Source of the DNA: Alphaproteobacteria bacterium 41-28
GTDB lineage: Bacteria; Pseudomonadota; Alphaproteobacteria; UBA9655
Reading direction: 5' to 3'
DNA length: 64,000 nt
Assembly: GCA_001897795.1 (NCBI GenBank)
Contig: MKUL01000048.1
Span: 78,422 to 142,421 of the forward strand
Part shown: positions 61,691-64,000 of the stretch, in pieces
Numbering within the stretch: position 1 is the first letter of the stretch
Layout of the letters: every line of letters starts with the position of its first letter
The notes under the pieces: generated by a model
The model's database searches: none
The model's input: the letters and a program-made list of their open reading frames with translations, nothing else
Told to the model about the DNA's origin: nothing
Made by a program: the position numbers and the translations under genes

Positions 61691-62445
61691 CCATACTCGG
61701 TTGCGGAGCTTCAGAAGGCGTTCCTATTCTTACGGGAAGATGGGGGGAATGTGACCCGACGAACCCAAGAAATCGAAGGACAAGGGCTTCGATCGTCGTT
61801 GAAAAAGAAGGAACAACTCTTTTGGTAGACACCTCACCTGATTTGAGAACTCAATGGCTTGCCACCGACCTTCAAAAACCCGATGCTGTCTTATATACCC
61901 ATGACCATGCAGATCACACACACGGGATAAATGATCTTAAGGCTTTTACCTACCAAAACAAAATGCCTGTCCCTGTCTATAGCAATGCTGAAACGCTAAA
62001 TTCTATTAAAAAACGATTCTACTATGCTTTTCCCATGGATGAATTGGTACCTGATATTTATCGTCCTTTTGTGAGTCCAAATATTATTGAAGGACCTTTT
62101 CAAGTGGGAAACATTTCAATTATCCCCTTCAACCAGGCCCATGGTTATTCAACCTCACTTGGGTATCGCTTTGAAAAGATGGCTTATTCCACAGATGTGG
62201 TTGATCTAGACGAGGCTGCTTTCAAAGTTCTTGAGGGAATTGACGTATGGATTGTGGATTGTATTTCGAGAGATCCACGGGTTAGCCATTCTCACCTTGC
62301 AAAAACCCTCGAATGGATTGAGCACGTTAAACCCCGCCAAGCTTATCTGACTCATATGTCGCTCCTTCTCGATTATGATACGCTTATGAGAGAGCTTCCA
62401 AAGGGTGTTGAACCGGCCTACGACGGGCTTGTGATTGAGATTTAG
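61681..62445 (+). CDS. MBL-fold phosphodiesterase, PhnP-like
   Basis: 254 residues. The metallo-beta-lactamase motif THDHADHTHG near residue 73 gives the HxHxDH metal site; GCGASEGVPIL at the start and the C-terminal YLTHM complete the PhnP/cyclic phosphodiesterase form. Probable hydrolysis of a cyclic phosphate or nucleotide ester; no phosphonate genes are near, so PhnP function itself is unlikely. Confidence 0.9.
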   Translation: MRITILGCGASEGVPILTGRWGECDPTNPRNRRTRASIVVEKEGTTLLVDTSPDLRTQWLATDLQKPDAVLYTHDHADHTHGINDLKAFTYQNKMPVPVYSNAETLNSIKKRFYYAFPMDELVPDIYRPFVSPNIIEGPFQVGNISIIPFNQAHGYSTSLGYRFEKMAYSTDVVDLDEAAFKVLEGIDVWIVDCISRDPRVSHSHLAKTLEWIEHVKPRQAYLTHMSLLLDYDTLMRELPKGVEPAYDGLVIEI

Positions 62446-62454
62446 GAAAAAGAG

Positions 62455-62970
62455 ATGACATTCTTTAAAACAGCTTTTTTCTTAACATTTGTGGTGAGAT
62501 CGGCGTCTACATATGCCGAATCATCCTTACCCGATTTTTCGCAGTTTCCTGTGAGCAAAGAAGAGATGTTAAAGGGAAAACCGGCACCTATTAAGCTCTC
62601 AAGCTATGAGGGAGCTAAGACCTATAAGACAAAGCTTAAAGAGGGTGCGAAAGAAGGACCAAATTTTGCCGGACACTACACAATTGTAAGTTTCGGTTGT
62701 GGAACCCAATGCCAAGATAATTGGCTGATTGATGCCAAAACAGGGCAGATTTTGAATAGGTTTTCTTCCACTGTAGGCATAAAACAACAAATAGATAGTG
62801 CTCTTCTTATTATTAATCCTCCAGATGCCAATCTTAAGAAAGCGTATGAAGAGCATCCTGATCAACCTTTATTGGGGGAAATGGAAACTATTTATAAGGT
62901 TTTGAAGAATGGCAAACTGAAAGTTGTTCACAAAGATAAGTGGGTGAACGTGATTAAGTCTTTGCCTTAA
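62455..62970 (+). CDS. Secreted protein with conserved NFAGHY...GCGTQC motif, unknown function
   Basis: 171 residues: a signal peptide (FKTAFFLTFVVRSASTYAES), then a domain with GPNFAGHYTIVSFGCGTQC near 75 and DAKTGQILN after it. The motif is seen in a widespread uncharacterised periplasmic family. The two Cys probably form a disulfide. It follows the MBL gene by nine bases, so may share its transcript. Confidence 0.75.
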   Translation: MTFFKTAFFLTFVVRSASTYAESSLPDFSQFPVSKEEMLKGKPAPIKLSSYEGAKTYKTKLKEGAKEGPNFAGHYTIVSFGCGTQCQDNWLIDAKTGQILNRFSSTVGIKQQIDSALLIINPPDANLKKAYEEHPDQPLLGEMETIYKVLKNGKLKVVHKDKWVNVIKSLP

Positions 62971-62980
62971 TTGGAAAGAT

Positions 62981-63075
62981 TTCTGGATTGCTTCGCTACG
63001 CTCGCAAAGACGGAGTAGGGGACGGCTCGTACTATCGTCTTCGCGAGCCCCCAAGGGGGCGTGGCGATCCAGAAA
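62981..63075. repeat. Dispersed repeat family B, copy 6
   Basis: TTCTGGATTGCTTCGCTACGCTCGCAAAGACGGAGTAGGG ... CGTCTTCGCGAGCCCCCAAGGGGGCGTGGCGATCCAGAAA: a palindrome between convergent genes, and a possible bidirectional terminator. Confidence 0.75.
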
Positions 63076-63104
63076 TAAAGTCTTCAAGTTCGATATATAG
63101 CTTT

Positions 63105-63950
63105 TCACCCCACCCAAATCTTATATTTTAGTTCAGTGTCGATCATGAGCTCGGTGAGAGCCCAGACGAGAGCATCGAGCCGATCTGGAGATTTGGAGCT
63201 CGATCCAGGAATATACGAGCAAAGCTGTGCTTCTAATTCAGGAAGGTAGGCTGCGTGCCAGACTTTTCCTCGTTTATAAAGGGATGCAATGGGTTCTGCC
63301 CTTAAGATTTTATTTCGTGTTGCATGAACGGCCTTATAGCTGATTGAAGAATCATAGTTTCGCAAGAGCTGTTCGACAAGCTCTCCCCCCATATTCACCT
63401 CTGCAACAATGCAGTCGGCTTTGAGTCGATGATAGGCTTCAATGGCTTTGCAAATCCAAAGTGTTGCCGGTCCTTTAAGAGAAAGATCTTCTAAAACAAC
63501 GCCAATCCCCTCTAACGTGATTCCCGCCACAATAATACCTGTCTCATCACTATGGTTACCATGGCTAACTGCCGGATCAATCGCAATTACAAGGCGTTTC
63601 AGAGGTTTCACTTGAAAAGCCTCTCGTGCACGTTCAAGAAGAGATGGAGTCCAAAGAGCTCCTTCTTTTTCTTCAACGAAATCAGCATACAGTTCTTGAC
63701 GTCCTAACCAACTTTTCTCATAACGATCACGCATATAGCCAAGAAACGGCTTTGCAAGATGTTTCGCATTCTCAAAGGTAGATCCCTTTTTAACCACAAC
63801 GTGTGGGTCCTTAGTAAGCCTTTTTAAAAGGGGCGTGGGACGAGGCGTTGTAGTCACTATTACACGTGGGTTTCGGCCAAGTCTCAGACAAAACATAAGT
63901 TGATCCCAGACTTTCTCGTCCTCACGAAATTTACCTAGAGCATTCTTGAT
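63105..63950 (-). pseudogene. Phage or gene-transfer-agent terminase large subunit, 5'-truncated
   Basis: The frame is open from an in-frame TAA at 63953-63951. It reads KNALGKFREDEKVWDQLMFC, LRLGRNPRVIVTTTPRPTPL, then the C-terminal nuclease region with VIAIDPAVSHGNHSDETGI, EVNMGG and PDRLDALVWALTEL. The N-terminal ATPase half (Walker A and B) is missing, so the protein cannot package DNA; ATG 63896 gives a partial protein. Family: COG5323-type terminases, shared by prophages and alphaproteobacterial gene transfer agents. No portal, capsid or other phage gene lies beside it in the window. Confidence 0.85.
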
Positions 63951-64000
63951 TTAAGTGTTTACATATCCAGAGGAAGCAAAATAGTTTTTACACTCCTGAG

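Overview
The window looks like a chromosome segment of an intracellular alphaproteobacterium, most likely of the Holosporales/Paracaedibacter-Odyssella type that lives in protists. This is inferred from gene content and was not tested by phylogeny. The core gene blocks are typical of alphaproteobacteria: plsY-dprA-topA with rnr, hflK-hflC-degP, ileS-lspA-DUF3035 lipoprotein-M16-M16-pgi-mutL, gatCAB, tatD-MBL, ATP12, lptM next to tlpA. The DNA is AT-rich. Between the core blocks lie secreted proteins of unknown function, leucine-rich-repeat pieces, a Fic protein, toxin-antitoxin remnants, dispersed palindromic repeats and many broken genes, as expected in a host-restricted genome that is decaying.

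Layout. 1-3.5 kb is an accessory, partly broken zone: the 3' end of an LRR gene, an IS4-type transposase fragment, a 3' tRNA-Ser fragment resembling an att scar, a Fic protein and a frameshifted secreted protein. 3.5-6.4 kb holds lptM, tlpA and a single-gene methylmalonyl-CoA mutase. 6.5-9.1 kb holds four secreted proteins of unknown function. 9.4-16.5 kb holds rnr, an outer-membrane barrel gene, topA, dprA and plsY. 16.7-18.5 kb is a cluster of four small secreted proteins, three of which share a leader but have unrelated mature parts. 18.8-25.2 kb holds cpoB (with a palindromic element in its N-terminus), a CofE-like ligase, degP-hflC-hflK and mrp. 25.4-28.1 kb is a large secreted repeat protein. 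28.6-33.9 kb holds SemiSWEET, a methyltransferase, rluC, ATP12, a broken MazEF-type module and an ABC exporter. 34-37.7 kb is a tandem duplication carrying two copies of an unusual secreted protein whose C-terminus is a YoeB-like RNase domain. 37.8-50.4 kb is core metabolism, repair and membrane genes. 50.4-55.2 kb is mixed accessory: a DUF883-like operon, a frameshifted HicB, LRR and F-box-like fragments, a SpeD-like protein, rhodanese and TauE. 55.4-63 kb is gatCAB, an orphan sugar/glycerol-phosphate binding protein, SCO1, tatD, MBL and a secreted protein. The window ends with a 5'-truncated phage/GTA terminase.

The most interesting object is the duplicated secreted protein at 34.05-37.71 kb. 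It has a signal peptide, an alpha-helical region of about 220 residues, a lysine-rich tract that resembles a nuclear localisation signal, an acidic low-complexity linker, and a YoeB/RelE-fold toxin domain at the end. No cognate antitoxin gene is next to it. One copy keeps all the YoeB-type catalytic residues but is split by a one-base change in a poly-A run. The other is intact but carries Lys at the position of the catalytic Glu. I read it as a candidate exported RNase effector or its decaying remains. Dispersed repeats form at least four families (A-D). One repeat B copy is read in frame inside cpoB, as Rickettsia palindromic elements are, and repeat A supplies rho-independent terminators.
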